Source of the DNA: Verrucosispora sioxanthis
GTDB lineage: Bacteria; Actinomycetota; Actinomycetes; Mycobacteriales; Micromonosporaceae
Length of the DNA stretch: 64,000 nucleotides
Assembly: GCF_010560025.1 (NCBI RefSeq)
Contig: NZ_SAIY01000008.1
Span: 186,001-250,000 of the forward strand
Direction of reading: 5' to 3'
A program made the position numbers and the translations under genes. Each line of letters starts with the position of its first letter. The stretch's first letter is position 1. This document shows, in pieces, positions 7,857 through 16,627 of the stretch. The notes under the pieces are model-generated. The model saw only the letters and a program-made list of their open reading frames with translations. It had not been told where the DNA came from and searched no databases.

Positions 7857-10800
7857 CTACGTCGCGGTCATCTCGTGGTGGGCTGGCGTGGCCGTCGCCT
7901 CGCTCTCCGCCGGCTCGGCGTACCGTTGGTCGCCACCACCGGCGGCGGCGTACGCCTCGCTGAGCATGGCCAGCACCCGCGCCTCGAACGTCGGCGCCTG
8001 GATGCTGCGGAACAGGCTCAGGGCCCGGTTCAGGTGCACCACCGCCTGCGGTGCCTTACCGACCGCCAGGTCCAACTCGCCCAGGCTGCGTTCGACCCGC
8101 GCCTCGATCATCCGCTCGCCCGTGCTGGACGCCAGCCTCCGCGCTTCGGTGAGCGCGCGGCCCGCCTGCTCGTGGTCGCCGGAGCACAGGTGGGCCAGGC
8201 CCAGTCCGTGCAGCGCGTAGGCCTGGCCGATCGGATCACCCAGGTCACGCACCACGGTCAGGGTCTCGTCGAACGCCGTCACGGCCGCCGCGTGGTCCCC
8301 GGCGCTCAGGTGCGCGTCGGCCAGCCGGAGCATCACCTGCGCCTCGACGCGCCGGCTGCCAGCCTGTCGACTCAGCTCCAACGCGCGCGGCAATATCCGC
8401 TTGGCCTCCTCCGGGTTGCCGCGTTCCAGCGCGGTCTGCGCCATGCTGTTCAGCACGTAGGCCGCCGCGGTCAGGTCACCGGCGGCGAGCAGCACGTGCA
8501 ACGCACTCTCGTAGCGACGCGTCGCGTTGTCGAAGTCGCTGGCGATCCGGTCCAGATAGGCCAGTTGGCGGCTGACCAGGGCGACCCCGTGCTCGGCACC
8601 GAGCTGTTTGAACAGCAGCTCGGACTGCTCCAGATTCTCCCGCGCGTCGGTGAAGCGCTTCTCGACGATGCCGAGCGAGCCGGTGGAGTACAGCATCACC
8701 GCCTCGCCGCGCTGATCGCCAACGGATCGGCACGCGGCCAGGGCCACCCGGTGGGTCTCTCGCCAGTCGTCGAGATAGATCCGCGACTCGAACAGGGTCA
8801 CCGACGTGAACGCGAGGTCCCAGCACAGCTCGACCAGGCCGACCTTGACCGTCTGGCGCACGGCGGCGACCAGGTTCAGGCGCTCGCGCTCCAGCCAGCC
8901 CAGCGGATCACGGATGATCCGCGCCACCACCTTCGGGGCGAACGTCCACCGCTCGGCCTGACTGTGCACCTGCCGAGTGTCGCAACCGTGCAACCGCTCG
9001 TGCGCCTGCTCGGCGAGGAAGAGCAGCCCGCCGAGCACCCGCGCCAAGGCCGCGCTGTGGTCGGTGGCGCACTCCTCCGCGGCCAGCCGTTCCCGAGCGA
9101 ACACCCGGATGAGATCGTGAAGCCGGTACTGGGCGCGCGGACCCCCCTCGGTGCCGGTGATCTCGACCAGCTGCGCGTCGACCAGCTCATCGAGCAGGTC
9201 CTGCGCGTCGGCCAGCGGCTGGTCGAGCAGCGCGGCGCTGACCCAGCCACCGAAGGCCGGGAAATCGAGCAGGGCCAGCCGGCGGAACAGCCGGCGGGCC
9301 TCATCGGCCAGGTTGTCGTAGGTGAGCGAGATGCTCACCCGGATCCCCAGGGCACCGTGCTTGAGCTCGTCGAGTCGGCGGGATTCGTTCTCCAGACGGC
9401 TGGCGAGCTGCTCCACCGTCCAGTGCGGGCGCGCCGACAGCCGCGCGCCGGCGATCCGCAACGCCAGCGGCAGCTGCCCGCACAGCTCGGCCAGCTCGGC
9501 CGCCGCGTCCGCCTCGGCCTGCACCCGGTCGCCCCCGGCTATCCGCGACAACAGCGCGATCGACTGGACCGAGTCGAAGACGTCCACCTCGATGTGCACC
9601 GCGCCCGGGAGCCCGGCCAGGCGCCGCCGGCTGGTGACCAGCACCGCGGAGCTGGGGTTGCCCGGCAGCAGCGGCAGCAGTTGCGTCTCGCTGCCGGCGT
9701 TGTCCAGCACGACCAGGATGCGCCGGTCGGCCAGCAGGTCGCGGTACATCTCCGCGCGCTCCTCCAGCTCGTCCGGGATCGCGTTGCCCGGCACGCCGAG
9801 GCCGCGCAGGAAGCGTTCCAGCACCTGGGTCGGACTGGCCTGCCGGGACGTACCGCCGTGCAGGTCGGCGAAGAGCTGGCCGTCCGGATAGCGCCAGGTG
9901 AGCCGGTGCGCGACGTGTACGCACAGCGAGGTCTTGCCGATGCCGGGCTTGCCGGCGACCACGACGATCGGCACCGCCAACTGAGCTGGGTTCTCCGCGG
10001 CCTCGGCGAGCCTTTCCTGAATTTCCTGGACCTGTTCGGTGCGACCGGTGAAGTCCGCGATGTCGGTGGGCAGCAGACTCGGGCCGCCACCGGTGACCGG
10101 CAGGGGCACGCCGACGCCGGTGACCGGCAGGATCGGGCCGTCGGCGGCCGGCAGGGGCGGCCCGACGCCGTCGTGCGTCGTCTGCTCGGCGATGGCGGCC
10201 GGCGGCGGGATGACCACCGGCTCGGCCGCGACGGGCAGCCCGATCTCGATCCTCGCCGGGGGCACCGGCGCGCTGAGCCCGATGTCGGAGCCGAGGATCG
10301 AGCGCTCCAACCGCTGCAACCGCTCGCTGGGCTCCAGGCCGAGATCCTCGATCAGGATCCGGCGGGCCGAGCGATAGCACTCCAGCGCCTCGGCCTGCCG
10401 GCCGGACCGGTAGAGCGCGAGCATCAACTGCCCACGCAGCCGCTCGCGCAGCGGGTGGGCGGCGACCAGCCCGGTCAGCTCGGCGATCACGTCATCGTGT
10501 CGGCCCAGGGCGAGCTCGAAGTCGATGCACTCCTCGACGGCGGTCAGCCGGCGCTCGACGAGTCGGTCGGCGGCCGCGCGCAGTGGCTCGCTGTCCAGGC
10601 CCTCCAGCGGCGCCCCGCGCCACATGCGCAGTGCCTCGCGGTAGAGCCGCACGGCCTCGTCCCGGTCGGCGGTCGCGCCCGCCCGGGTGAGCAACGACTC
10701 GTACCGTTGCAGATCGACATCGTCGTCGGGCACCTCCAGGGCGTACCCCTGGTGCCGCGTGGCGATCGCCTCCGGGCGCCCGTTGGCCGCCAGCAGCCGA

Positions 10801-11012
10801 CGGAGCGCGGACACACAGATCTGCACCTGGGCACGGGCGCTGTTGGGCAGCCGATCGCCGTAGACCGCGGTCACCAGTCGTCCGACCGAGATCACCCGGC
10901 GCGGTTCCAGGGCCAGGCTGGCGAGGACGATCTGCTGACGATGACCCCCCAGGTCGAGCCGGCCGCCGTCGTCGTCGACCGCTTCCAGCGGACCGAGTAC
11001 CCGGAACTCCAT
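7857..11012 (-). CDS. SARP-family regulator with BTAD, NB-ARC ATPase and TPR domains (AfsR-like)
   Basis: A 1051-residue regulator of the Streptomyces antibiotic regulatory protein class. Domains in order: winged-helix DNA-binding domain (residues 1-90, MEFRVLGPLEAV start), bacterial transcriptional activation domain (about 95-245), a proline-rich linker, NB-ARC/STAND ATPase with Walker A GKPGIGKTSL near residue 350 and ILVVLDNAGSE as Walker B, and a TPR-rich C-terminus from about 690. SARPs bind direct heptamer repeats near promoters and activate secondary-metabolite operons; large AfsR-type members need ATP. The ATG at 11012 starts the conserved DNA-binding domain exactly. It is divergent from the ethylmalonyl-CoA supply operon across a 405-base gap. 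Most likely it is the second pathway activator besides the LAL protein; its targets are not defined. Confidence 0.93.
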   Translation of the reverse strand: MEFRVLGPLEAVDDDGGRLDLGGHRQQIVLASLALEPRRVISVGRLVTAVYGDRLPNSARAQVQICVSALRRLLAANGRPEAIATRHQGYALEVPDDDVDLQRYESLLTRAGATADRDEAVRLYREALRMWRGAPLEGLDSEPLRAAADRLVERRLTAVEECIDFELALGRHDDVIAELTGLVAAHPLRERLRGQLMLALYRSGRQAEALECYRSARRILIEDLGLEPSERLQRLERSILGSDIGLSAPVPPARIEIGLPVAAEPVVIPPPAAIAEQTTHDGVGPPLPAADGPILPVTGVGVPLPVTGGGPSLLPTDIADFTGRTEQVQEIQERLAEAAENPAQLAVPIVVVAGKPGIGKTSLCVHVAHRLTWRYPDGQLFADLHGGTSRQASPTQVLERFLRGLGVPGNAIPDELEERAEMYRDLLADRRILVVLDNAGSETQLLPLLPGNPSSAVLVTSRRRLAGLPGAVHIEVDVFDSVQSIALLSRIAGGDRVQAEADAAAELAELCGQLPLALRIAGARLSARPHWTVEQLASRLENESRRLDELKHGALGIRVSISLTYDNLADEARRLFRRLALLDFPAFGGWVSAALLDQPLADAQDLLDELVDAQLVEITGTEGGPRAQYRLHDLIRVFARERLAAEECATDHSAALARVLGGLLFLAEQAHERLHGCDTRQVHSQAERWTFAPKVVARIIRDPLGWLERERLNLVAAVRQTVKVGLVELCWDLAFTSVTLFESRIYLDDWRETHRVALAACRSVGDQRGEAVMLYSTGSLGIVEKRFTDARENLEQSELLFKQLGAEHGVALVSRQLAYLDRIASDFDNATRRYESALHVLLAAGDLTAAAYVLNSMAQTALERGNPEEAKRILPRALELSRQAGSRRVEAQVMLRLADAHLSAGDHAAAVTAFDETLTVVRDLGDPIGQAYALHGLGLAHLCSGDHEQAGRALTEARRLASSTGERMIEARVERSLGELDLAVGKAPQAVVHLNRALSLFRSIQAPTFEARVLAMLSEAYAAAGGGDQRYAEPAESEATATPAHHEMTAT

Positions 11013-11417
11013 CGACCCGCCTACCCTGCGCCACCGTGACGTATTCGTCCCGATGGGCCCGATGGGGTAGCCATACTCACGACTTGTCGACGCCTGCCCT
11101 GCGAATCAGCATATTTGCCCCATTTTCGGTGACCACACCACAATGCACTCCTCGACCGTGTGTCACATTGAGAGATTACGAACGCATCCATGGCCGCCGC
11201 TACCCGATTACCGAAGCATTCGTCCAATCAGGACTGTCCGTTCAATCGATTGTGCAACGACACACGGTGTGGGCGTAGTGACGGGCCGCAGTGCCGCTCG
11301 GTGATTCGCGGTAGTCGACCCGAATGGACACCGCCAAACCCTTAGCAGCCCCGGATTTTTCGTCAGGCGGAGAAAAGGGGTGCCACCGGCATCAGACCCG
11401 CTCTTAGCGTAGCGGGC
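11013..11417. promoter_or_regulatory. Divergent intergenic region, SARP gene / ethylmalonyl supply operon
   Basis: 405 bases without a supported gene, noticeably lower in GC than its surroundings between about 11100 and 11260, as expected for promoters. It carries a small inverted repeat CACACGGTGTG (11261-11271) and a CCCGCT...AGCGGG hairpin that ends one base before the ATG at 11418. A short open frame at 11036-11278 has no ribosome binding site and no recognisable protein. No SARP heptamer repeat could be assigned with confidence. Confidence 0.5.
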
Positions 11418-12665
11418 ATGCAGGATCAAACGGCGACAGCTCTCGTGGTGGAGTATCTCAATCGTGCCGCCGCTCACCACGGCGAGGGGCATGTGACCCG
11501 CGACGACGTCGACACCGCCATGCGCCTCGGCTGCGGCCTGCCGCAGGGTCCCCTCGCTCACCTCGACGACCTCGGCATCGACGTCGCCATCGCCATGCTC
11601 GACGACGCCGGAGTCCGGCCTGCGGCGATCCTCATCCGGATGGCGTGCGACGGTCGGCTGGGCCGCCGCGTCGGCCGCGGCTTCTACGAGTACGACCGAC
11701 CGGACACCGGCCAGACCGGCGCCCCGCGGGATGCCGGTCTGTCGGGTGAGCCGCGTCCACTGCGCCGACTCGGCGTCGTCGGGTCGGGCACCATGGCACG
11801 CGGCATCGCGCAGGTCGGCGCCGTCGCCGGCCTGCACACCACGGTGGTGGCCCGGACCGACGAGCGGGCCGCCCTGGCTCGCGCGCAGATCGGCCGCTCG
11901 CTCACCGCCGCGGTGTCGCGCGGCCGCCTCGACGAGCCGACCCGGATGACCGCCGAGGAGTGCCTGACCACCTCGGCCGACCAGGCCACCCTCGCCGGTT
12001 GCGACGTCGTCGTCGAGGCGGTGGCTGAGGACGCCGACATCAAGCGGCGGGTGTTCGCCGCGCTGGCCGCCGCCTGCCCGACCGACACGGTGCTCGCCAC
12101 CACCACCTCGAGCCTGTCCGTCGCCGCGTGCGCGGCCGCCGCCGGCCGCCCCGCCGACGTGCTCGGTCTGCACTTCTTCAACCCGGCACCGGCGATGCGG
12201 CTGGTCGAGATCGCCGCTACCGCGACCACCTCGGCGCGGACGGTGGCCACGGCGCACGCCCTGGTGCGGCGCCTGGGCAAGGTCTCCGTGCACAGTGCCG
12301 ACCGGTGCGGATTCATCGTCAACTACCTGCTGTTCGGCTACCTCAACCGCGCCATCAGCGCGCTGGAGCGCGGTGAGGTGCAGGCCGAGGAGTTCGACGC
12401 CACCATCCGCGCCGAGTTCGGCTACCCGATGGGCCCGTTCGCGCTGCTCGACACCATCGGACTCGACGTGTCGTTGGCCATTCTGCGCCGGCTCCACGAC
12501 GAGTTCGGCGAGCCCTGCTTCGCCCCAGCGCCGGTCCTGTCCGCGCTGGTCGCCGCCGGACGACTGGGTCGCAAGACCGGCACCGGCTTCCTGAGTGAGA
12601 TACCCCGAACCCGGCCACGGCAGACGGCGATGGCCGGCAACGCCGCAGCAGGAGGTGTCCGATGA
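11418..12665 (+). CDS. 3-hydroxyacyl-CoA (3-hydroxybutyryl-CoA) dehydrogenase with duplicated C-terminal domain
   Basis: A 415-residue NAD(P)-dependent dehydrogenase, inferred to reduce acetoacetyl-CoA to 3-hydroxybutyryl-CoA for the next enzyme's crotonyl-CoA pathway. Order: an N-terminal copy of the helical 3HCDH C-terminal domain (about 5-95, MRLGCGLPQGPLAHLDD...GRGFYEY), the Rossmann domain (GVVGSGTMARGIAQ near 118, catalytic-histidine loop GLHFFNPAPAMRLVEI), then a second C-terminal domain (GFIVNYLLFGYLN...GRKTGTGFLSE). The extra N-terminal domain is unusual against the usual 280-300-residue enzymes. No clear ribosome binding site precedes the ATG, where a small hairpin sits. It overlaps ccr by four bases. 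A crotonase needed between the two steps is not in the window. Confidence 0.88.
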   Translation: MQDQTATALVVEYLNRAAAHHGEGHVTRDDVDTAMRLGCGLPQGPLAHLDDLGIDVAIAMLDDAGVRPAAILIRMACDGRLGRRVGRGFYEYDRPDTGQTGAPRDAGLSGEPRPLRRLGVVGSGTMARGIAQVGAVAGLHTTVVARTDERAALARAQIGRSLTAAVSRGRLDEPTRMTAEECLTTSADQATLAGCDVVVEAVAEDADIKRRVFAALAAACPTDTVLATTTSSLSVAACAAAAGRPADVLGLHFFNPAPAMRLVEIAATATTSARTVATAHALVRRLGKVSVHSADRCGFIVNYLLFGYLNRAISALERGEVQAEEFDATIRAEFGYPMGPFALLDTIGLDVSLAILRRLHDEFGEPCFAPAPVLSALVAAGRLGRKTGTGFLSEIPRTRPRQTAMAGNAAAGGVR

Positions 12666-14014
12666 ACCCGAACTTCGCCGCGGCGGTCGTGGCCGCGCCC
12701 GACGCCGCCGCGGTGGCCGCCATACCGGTACCGGAGTACTACCGAGGGGCCGTGCTGCTCGAGGATGACCAGCACATGTTCGACGACATTCCGATCGCCG
12801 AGCGCGAACCGGCCAAGGCGTTGCACGTGCGCGACGTGCCGACCCCGGAGCCAGGGCCCGGTGAGGCGCTGATCGCCGTGATGGCGAGCGCGGTCAACTA
12901 CAACACCGTGTGGAGCGCGCTGTTCGCACCGGTGCCCACCTTCAGCTTCCTGCGCCGTTACGCCCGCACCGGCGATCTCGCCGCCCGGCACGCCCAGCCG
13001 TACCACGTGATCGGCTCCGACCTCGCCGGCATCGTCCTGCGCACCGGGCCTGGGGTGCAGCGTTGGCGCCCGGGTGATCGTGTGGTCGCGCACTGCCTGT
13101 CGGTACAGCTACAGCACCCGGACGGCCACGACGACAGCATGCTGGACCCGGAGCAGCGCATCTGGGGGTACGAGACGAACTTCGGTGGGCTCGCCGACCT
13201 GGCGCTGGTGAAGGCGAACCAACTCATGCCGAAGGCGACCCACTTGACCTGGGAAGAGGCCGCGTCGCCCGGGCTGGTCAACTCCACCGTCTATCGGCAG
13301 TTGGTGTCACCGCACGGCGCGGGCATGCGCCTCGGCGACAACGTGCTGATCTGGGGTGCTGCCGGCGGGCTGGGCTCGTTCGCCGTGCAGTACGCGCTGT
13401 GCGGGGGTGCCACTCCGATATGCGTGGTCTCCAGCTCCGAGAAGGCTGAGGTGTGTCGGCGCATGGGTGCCGAGGCGGTCATCGACCGGGAGGCCGAGGC
13501 CTACCGATTCTGGCGCGACGACACCACCCAGGACCCGCGCGAGTGGCGCCGGTTCGGCCAGCGCATCCGCGAGCTGACCGGAGGAGAGGATCCCGACATC
13601 GTCTTCGAGCACCCCGGGCGCGAGACGTTCGGCGCGTCCGTCTATGTCGCCCGCCGTGGCGGCACAGTGGTGACCTGTGCCTCCACCAGCGGGTACGAGC
13701 ACCAGTTCGACAACCGCCATCTGTGGATGAGTCTCAAGCGGATCGTCGGGACGCACTTCGCCAACTACCGCGAGGCATGGCAGGCCAACCGGCTCGTCGT
13801 GCGGGGCCGCATCCATCCGACGCTGTCCGTCACCTACCCCCTCGACGACGTCGGACAGGCCGTCGACGACCTGCACCGCAACCGGCACCAGGGCAAGGTC
13901 GGCGTGCTCTGCCTGGCAGCCGCCGAGGGCGGCGGCGTCGAGGACCCCGAACTGCGGGAGCGGCATCTGACGGCGATCAACCGGTTCCGGCCGCCGGCCG
14001 GGTGCGCGGCATGA
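12662..14014 (+). CDS. ccr: Crotonyl-CoA carboxylase/reductase
   Basis: A 450-residue member of the medium-chain dehydrogenase family that reductively carboxylates crotonyl-CoA to ethylmalonyl-CoA with NADPH and CO2. Signatures are SAVNYNTVW, HVIGSDLAGIV, IWGYETNFGGLADL, SPGLVNSTVYRQL, the nucleotide-binding WGAAGGLGSFAVQYAL and the CCR-specific ASTSGYEHQFDNRHLWMSLKRIVGTHFANYREAW region, which carries the CO2-binding histidine. The ATG at 12662 overlaps the dehydrogenase stop and has GGAGG upstream. Together with the dehydrogenase it supplies an ethylmalonyl unit; the loading-module AT with LAGH is the best candidate consumer. Related enzymes handle longer enoyl-CoAs, so a larger alkylmalonyl product is possible, though the sequence looks like a standard crotonyl enzyme. 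Confidence 0.95.
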   Translation: MNPNFAAAVVAAPDAAAVAAIPVPEYYRGAVLLEDDQHMFDDIPIAEREPAKALHVRDVPTPEPGPGEALIAVMASAVNYNTVWSALFAPVPTFSFLRRYARTGDLAARHAQPYHVIGSDLAGIVLRTGPGVQRWRPGDRVVAHCLSVQLQHPDGHDDSMLDPEQRIWGYETNFGGLADLALVKANQLMPKATHLTWEEAASPGLVNSTVYRQLVSPHGAGMRLGDNVLIWGAAGGLGSFAVQYALCGGATPICVVSSSEKAEVCRRMGAEAVIDREAEAYRFWRDDTTQDPREWRRFGQRIRELTGGEDPDIVFEHPGRETFGASVYVARRGGTVVTCASTSGYEHQFDNRHLWMSLKRIVGTHFANYREAWQANRLVVRGRIHPTLSVTYPLDDVGQAVDDLHRNRHQGKVGVLCLAAAEGGGVEDPELRERHLTAINRFRPPAGCAA

Positions 14015-14775
14015 ACGGTCCCGATCCGCGCTGGATCCGGCGGTACCACCGCGGGCCGGAAGCCGCCGTCACCCTGGTCTGTCTGGCCCACGCCGGTGGC
14101 TCGGCCAACTTCTTCTACCCGTTCTCGGCAGCCCTGTCCCGCTCGGTCGACGTGGTGGCCGTGCAGTACCCGGGCCGCCAGGACCGTCACGACGAGCCGC
14201 AGGTCGACAACTTGGCGGCGCTCGCCGCGGCGGTGGCCGAGCAGGTGGCCGTCTTCGGCCCGCGACCGGTCGCGTTGTTCGGCCACAGCATGGGCGCGCT
14301 CGTGGGTTACGAGACCGCGCGGCTGCTGGAACAGGCCGGCCACCAGCCGACACACCTGTTCGCCTCCGGCCGGCGGGCCCCGTCGACGAGCCGGCCGGAG
14401 GCGGTCCATCGGCTCAGCGACAACCGGCTGGTCGCCCACGTGCAGGAACTCGACGGCGACGCCGGCGTCGCCGAGGCGCTCAACGATCCCGACGTGCGCG
14501 CCATGGCGCTGCCCGCGCTGCGTACCGACTACCGCGCCGTGGAGACCTATCCGGTCACGGCCGGGCCGCCGCTGCACTGCCCGATCACCGTGCTCACCGG
14601 CCGCGACGACCCGGTGGTCAGCGCCGCCGAAGCGGCCGCCTGGCAGGGGCACACCCTCGGTAGCTTCGAGTGTCTGACCTTCCCGGGCCGTCACTTCTTC
14701 GTGGCCACCCACCGGGACGCGGTCGTGTCCGAGATCGAGCGCCGGCTCGTCGCGGTGCCGACCGCTCCCCGCTGA
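14011..14775 (+). CDS. Type II thioesterase
   Basis: A 254-residue alpha/beta hydrolase of the external (type II) thioesterase family, which removes aberrant acyl groups from carrier proteins. CLAHAGGSANFFYPF at the N-terminus, VQYPGRQDR, the nucleophile elbow GHSMGA (Ser93), a DDPVV loop (aspartate) and FPGRHFF (histidine) are all present. The ATG at 14011 overlaps the ccr stop (ATGA), making it the third gene of the ethylmalonyl operon. It is one of four discrete thioesterase-like genes in the window; its coupling to ccr suggests it edits mis-primed carriers. Confidence 0.93.
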   Translation: MNGPDPRWIRRYHRGPEAAVTLVCLAHAGGSANFFYPFSAALSRSVDVVAVQYPGRQDRHDEPQVDNLAALAAAVAEQVAVFGPRPVALFGHSMGALVGYETARLLEQAGHQPTHLFASGRRAPSTSRPEAVHRLSDNRLVAHVQELDGDAGVAEALNDPDVRAMALPALRTDYRAVETYPVTAGPPLHCPITVLTGRDDPVVSAAEAAAWQGHTLGSFECLTFPGRHFFVATHRDAVVSEIERRLVAVPTAPR

Positions 14776-14845
14776 AGCCACAGGTATGCGCCGGGTGGGT
14801 CGGGCACGGACCGTCCGACGCCGGGTGGGCCGGGCACCACGACGC

Positions 14846-15583
14846 TCAGGAAGCGTCGCCCCGGGTGGTCTCGAGTTTCGTGTGCAGGATTTCGCGGGCC
14901 TGACCCGCGGCCCGGGCGATGCTCTCCGAGACGAAGTCGACGAAGCGGGCGATGTTCTCCAGCCGGGTGGCGGCCGGTGTGCCACGGCCGAGGACACCCA
15001 CACCCTGCCGGGCGATCTCGCCGAGGTGGGCGGTGGCTCGGGCGCTGGCCATCACCGACTCGTACAGCACGTCGTCGTCGACGACGTAGCGTTCCCGACG
15101 TCGTTCGTCACGTTCCCGGCGGACCAGGCCCTGGCTGTCGAGAAAGGCGACCGCCTTGGAGACCGACGCCGGACTCACCCGCAGACGCCCGACCAGCTCC
15201 GAGGCGCTGAGGCTGCCGGTGTCGGTCGTGTAGAGGCAGGCCAGCGTCCGGGCCGTCATCCGGGGCAGTCCCGACTGCATGAAGACCGTGGCGAAGGTCT
15301 CCTCGTACTCCTGCACGGCCTGGGCGTCACGACCGTGCGCCCGTGGTGGTGTGTCGGCACGCCCGGGGGTGGCCTTTCGGCGGCGCCGGACGCGTCGCTC
15401 GGTGGCGTGGTGAGCGAGGTCGGCGCGGTAGGCGGTGGGGCCGCCGTTGCGCATCACCTCGCGAGTGATCGTCGAGGTCGGCCGGTTGAGACGCCGGGCG
15501 ATCGCCGCGTAGGCGAGGCCGTCGGCCAACCCGAGGGCGATCTGCTGGCGCTCGGGTTGAGTGAGCCTACCTCCCGGCATCAT
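14846..15583 (-). CDS. HTH regulator: N-terminal IS30-like HTH fused to a GbsR/MarR-like winged helix domain
   Basis: About 245 residues in two parts. Residues 5-60 (LTQPERQQIALGLADGLAYAAIARRLNRPTSTITREV) resemble the helix-turn-helix of IS30-type transposases and related regulators. Residues about 90-240 form a GbsR/MarR-type winged helix domain (LPRMTARTLACLY...LSASELVGRLRVSPASVSKAVAFLDSQGLVRRERDERRRERY). It is divergently transcribed from the DUF4097 gene, with a repeat array between, so it very likely represses or senses at that promoter. Two adjacent ATGs are possible; the second (15580) is better spaced from AAGGAGG. It does not resemble a classical cluster regulator, and the pair may be an unrelated insertion in the cluster. 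Confidence 0.85.
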   Translation of the reverse strand: MMPGGRLTQPERQQIALGLADGLAYAAIARRLNRPTSTITREVMRNGGPTAYRADLAHHATERRVRRRRKATPGRADTPPRAHGRDAQAVQEYEETFATVFMQSGLPRMTARTLACLYTTDTGSLSASELVGRLRVSPASVSKAVAFLDSQGLVRRERDERRRERYVVDDDVLYESVMASARATAHLGEIARQGVGVLGRGTPAATRLENIARFVDFVSESIARAAGQAREILHTKLETTRGDAS

Positions 15584-15637
15584 GGCCTCCTTCCGTGCTC
15601 CGCACCGGCCCCGAGCATAGCGTTCACCTGCCTTCTA

Positions 15638-15760
15638 TTGCAACGGTCCCGCCCGCAGCGTTGCATTGAATGCCATGCCATTGCAACGAAATAGCCGTCT
15701 TGAGCTGCTGGTTTATCTAGCTTTTGCAACGGAGTTGTTGCCACCCTATTGAAAGCAACG
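15638..15760. promoter_or_regulatory. Operator-like array of TTGCAACG repeats in the divergent promoter
   Basis: The AT-richer gap between the HTH regulator and the DUF4097 gene carries TTGCAACG at 15638-15645, inverted CGTTGCAT at 15659-15666, TTGCAACG at 15681-15688, TTGCAACG at 15724-15731 and a degenerate AGCAACG at 15754-15760. The first three start 21-22 bases apart (two helical turns) and the next 43 bases later, consistent with same-face binding by the adjacent regulator. Confidence 0.65.
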
Positions 15761-15799
15761 TAGTGTTTCCTACATCGGAAACATCATTCAGGAGGAGCC

Positions 15800-16474
15800 A
15801 TGATGCAGAGGTTCGACACCCCCGCCGCAATCTCGGCCGTGCTCGACATCCCCGCGGGACGCATCCAGATCATTGCCGCCGACCGCACCGACACGACCGT
15901 GGAGATCCTGCCCACCGACGCCGGCAAGTCCCGCGACGTGACCGCGGCCGAGCGCGTCGTGGTCACCTTCGACGACAATGTCCTGCGCGTCCAGGCGGCG
16001 GAGCCGGCGCGGCGGATCCTCGGTTCGTCCGGATCCGTCGAGGTCACGGTGCAGCTGCCCGCCGGTTCACGGGTCGAGGCGGAGGCCGCCAGCGTCGAGT
16101 TCCGTGGCGTCGGCCGCCTCGGCGACGTCACCTTCGACGGTGCGGAGGGCGTGGTGAAGCTCGACGAGACCGCGCAGGCCCGCCTGACCCTGCAGTCGGG
16201 CGACATCACCGTCGGCCGTCTCGGCGGTCCCGGGCAAATCAGCACCCAGCGGGGCGACCTGACCGTCGCCGAGGCCGTCGCCGGCACCGTCACGCTGCGC
16301 ACCGAACAGGGCAACATCACGATCGGCGCCGCCCGCGACAGCTCGGCCACCCTGGACGCCGGCACCACGTACGGCCGCGTCCGCAACGAGCTGCGCAACA
16401 CCGACGGTGCCGCCGCCGGCCTGAACATCCACGCGACCACCGCCTACGGTGACATCGCCGCCCGCAGCCTGTAG
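15800..16474 (+). CDS. DUF4097 beta-strand repeat protein
   Basis: A 224-residue protein of the DUF4097 (adhesin-like beta-helix) family with repeating short strands: VEVTVQLPAGSRVEAEAASVEFRGVGRLGDVTFDGAEG, LTLQSGDITVGRLGGPGQISTQRGDLTVAEA and EQGNITIGAARDSS. There is no signal peptide or membrane segment, so it is probably cytoplasmic. GGAGGAG precedes the start; ATG codons at 15800 and 15803 are both possible. In actinomycetes such genes are often paired with a divergent or adjacent regulator, as here. The biochemical role is unknown, and no link to the biosynthetic pathway can be read from the sequence. Confidence 0.85.
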   Translation: MMQRFDTPAAISAVLDIPAGRIQIIAADRTDTTVEILPTDAGKSRDVTAAERVVVTFDDNVLRVQAAEPARRILGSSGSVEVTVQLPAGSRVEAEAASVEFRGVGRLGDVTFDGAEGVVKLDETAQARLTLQSGDITVGRLGGPGQISTQRGDLTVAEAVAGTVTLRTEQGNITIGAARDSSATLDAGTTYGRVRNELRNTDGAAAGLNIHATTAYGDIAARSL

Positions 16475-16546
16475 GGGTCGCCGGCCACGGCCGACCCGGC
16501 GGTGACGAGCCGAGCCACCCGCACCACCACCCTGCTTTCCACTCCC

Positions 16547-16598
16547 CCGCCCGGGCGGCGTACGCGGACACCACCGTCGGCGTACGCCGCCCGGGCGG
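16547..16598. terminator. Perfect 19-bp hairpin between convergent genes, with an alternative overlapping stem
   Basis: Inverted repeat CCGCCCGGGCGGCGTACGC (16547-16565) and its exact complement (16580-16598), loop 14 bases, between the DUF4097 gene (+) and the aminotransferase (-). The loop sequence GGACACCACC (16566-16575) can instead pair with GGTGGTGTCC at 16597-16606, giving a second, mutually exclusive 10-bp stem. Confidence 0.8.
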
Positions 16599-16627
16599 TG
16601 GTGTCCGGCCGAGAAGAGTCGTGCCGC

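Noticed and set aside
11036..11278. 80-codon plus-strand frame in the SARP/dehydrogenase gap
   Set aside because: No ribosome binding site, no hydrophobic or domain pattern, and it lies in the AT-richer promoter region.
14789..14837. Direct repeat CGCCGGGTGGGTCGGGCAC / CGCCGGGTGGGCCGGGCAC, 30 bases apart
   Set aside because: Two copies only, in a short convergent gap of simple GC-rich sequence; insufficient for a CRISPR, attachment site or operator call.
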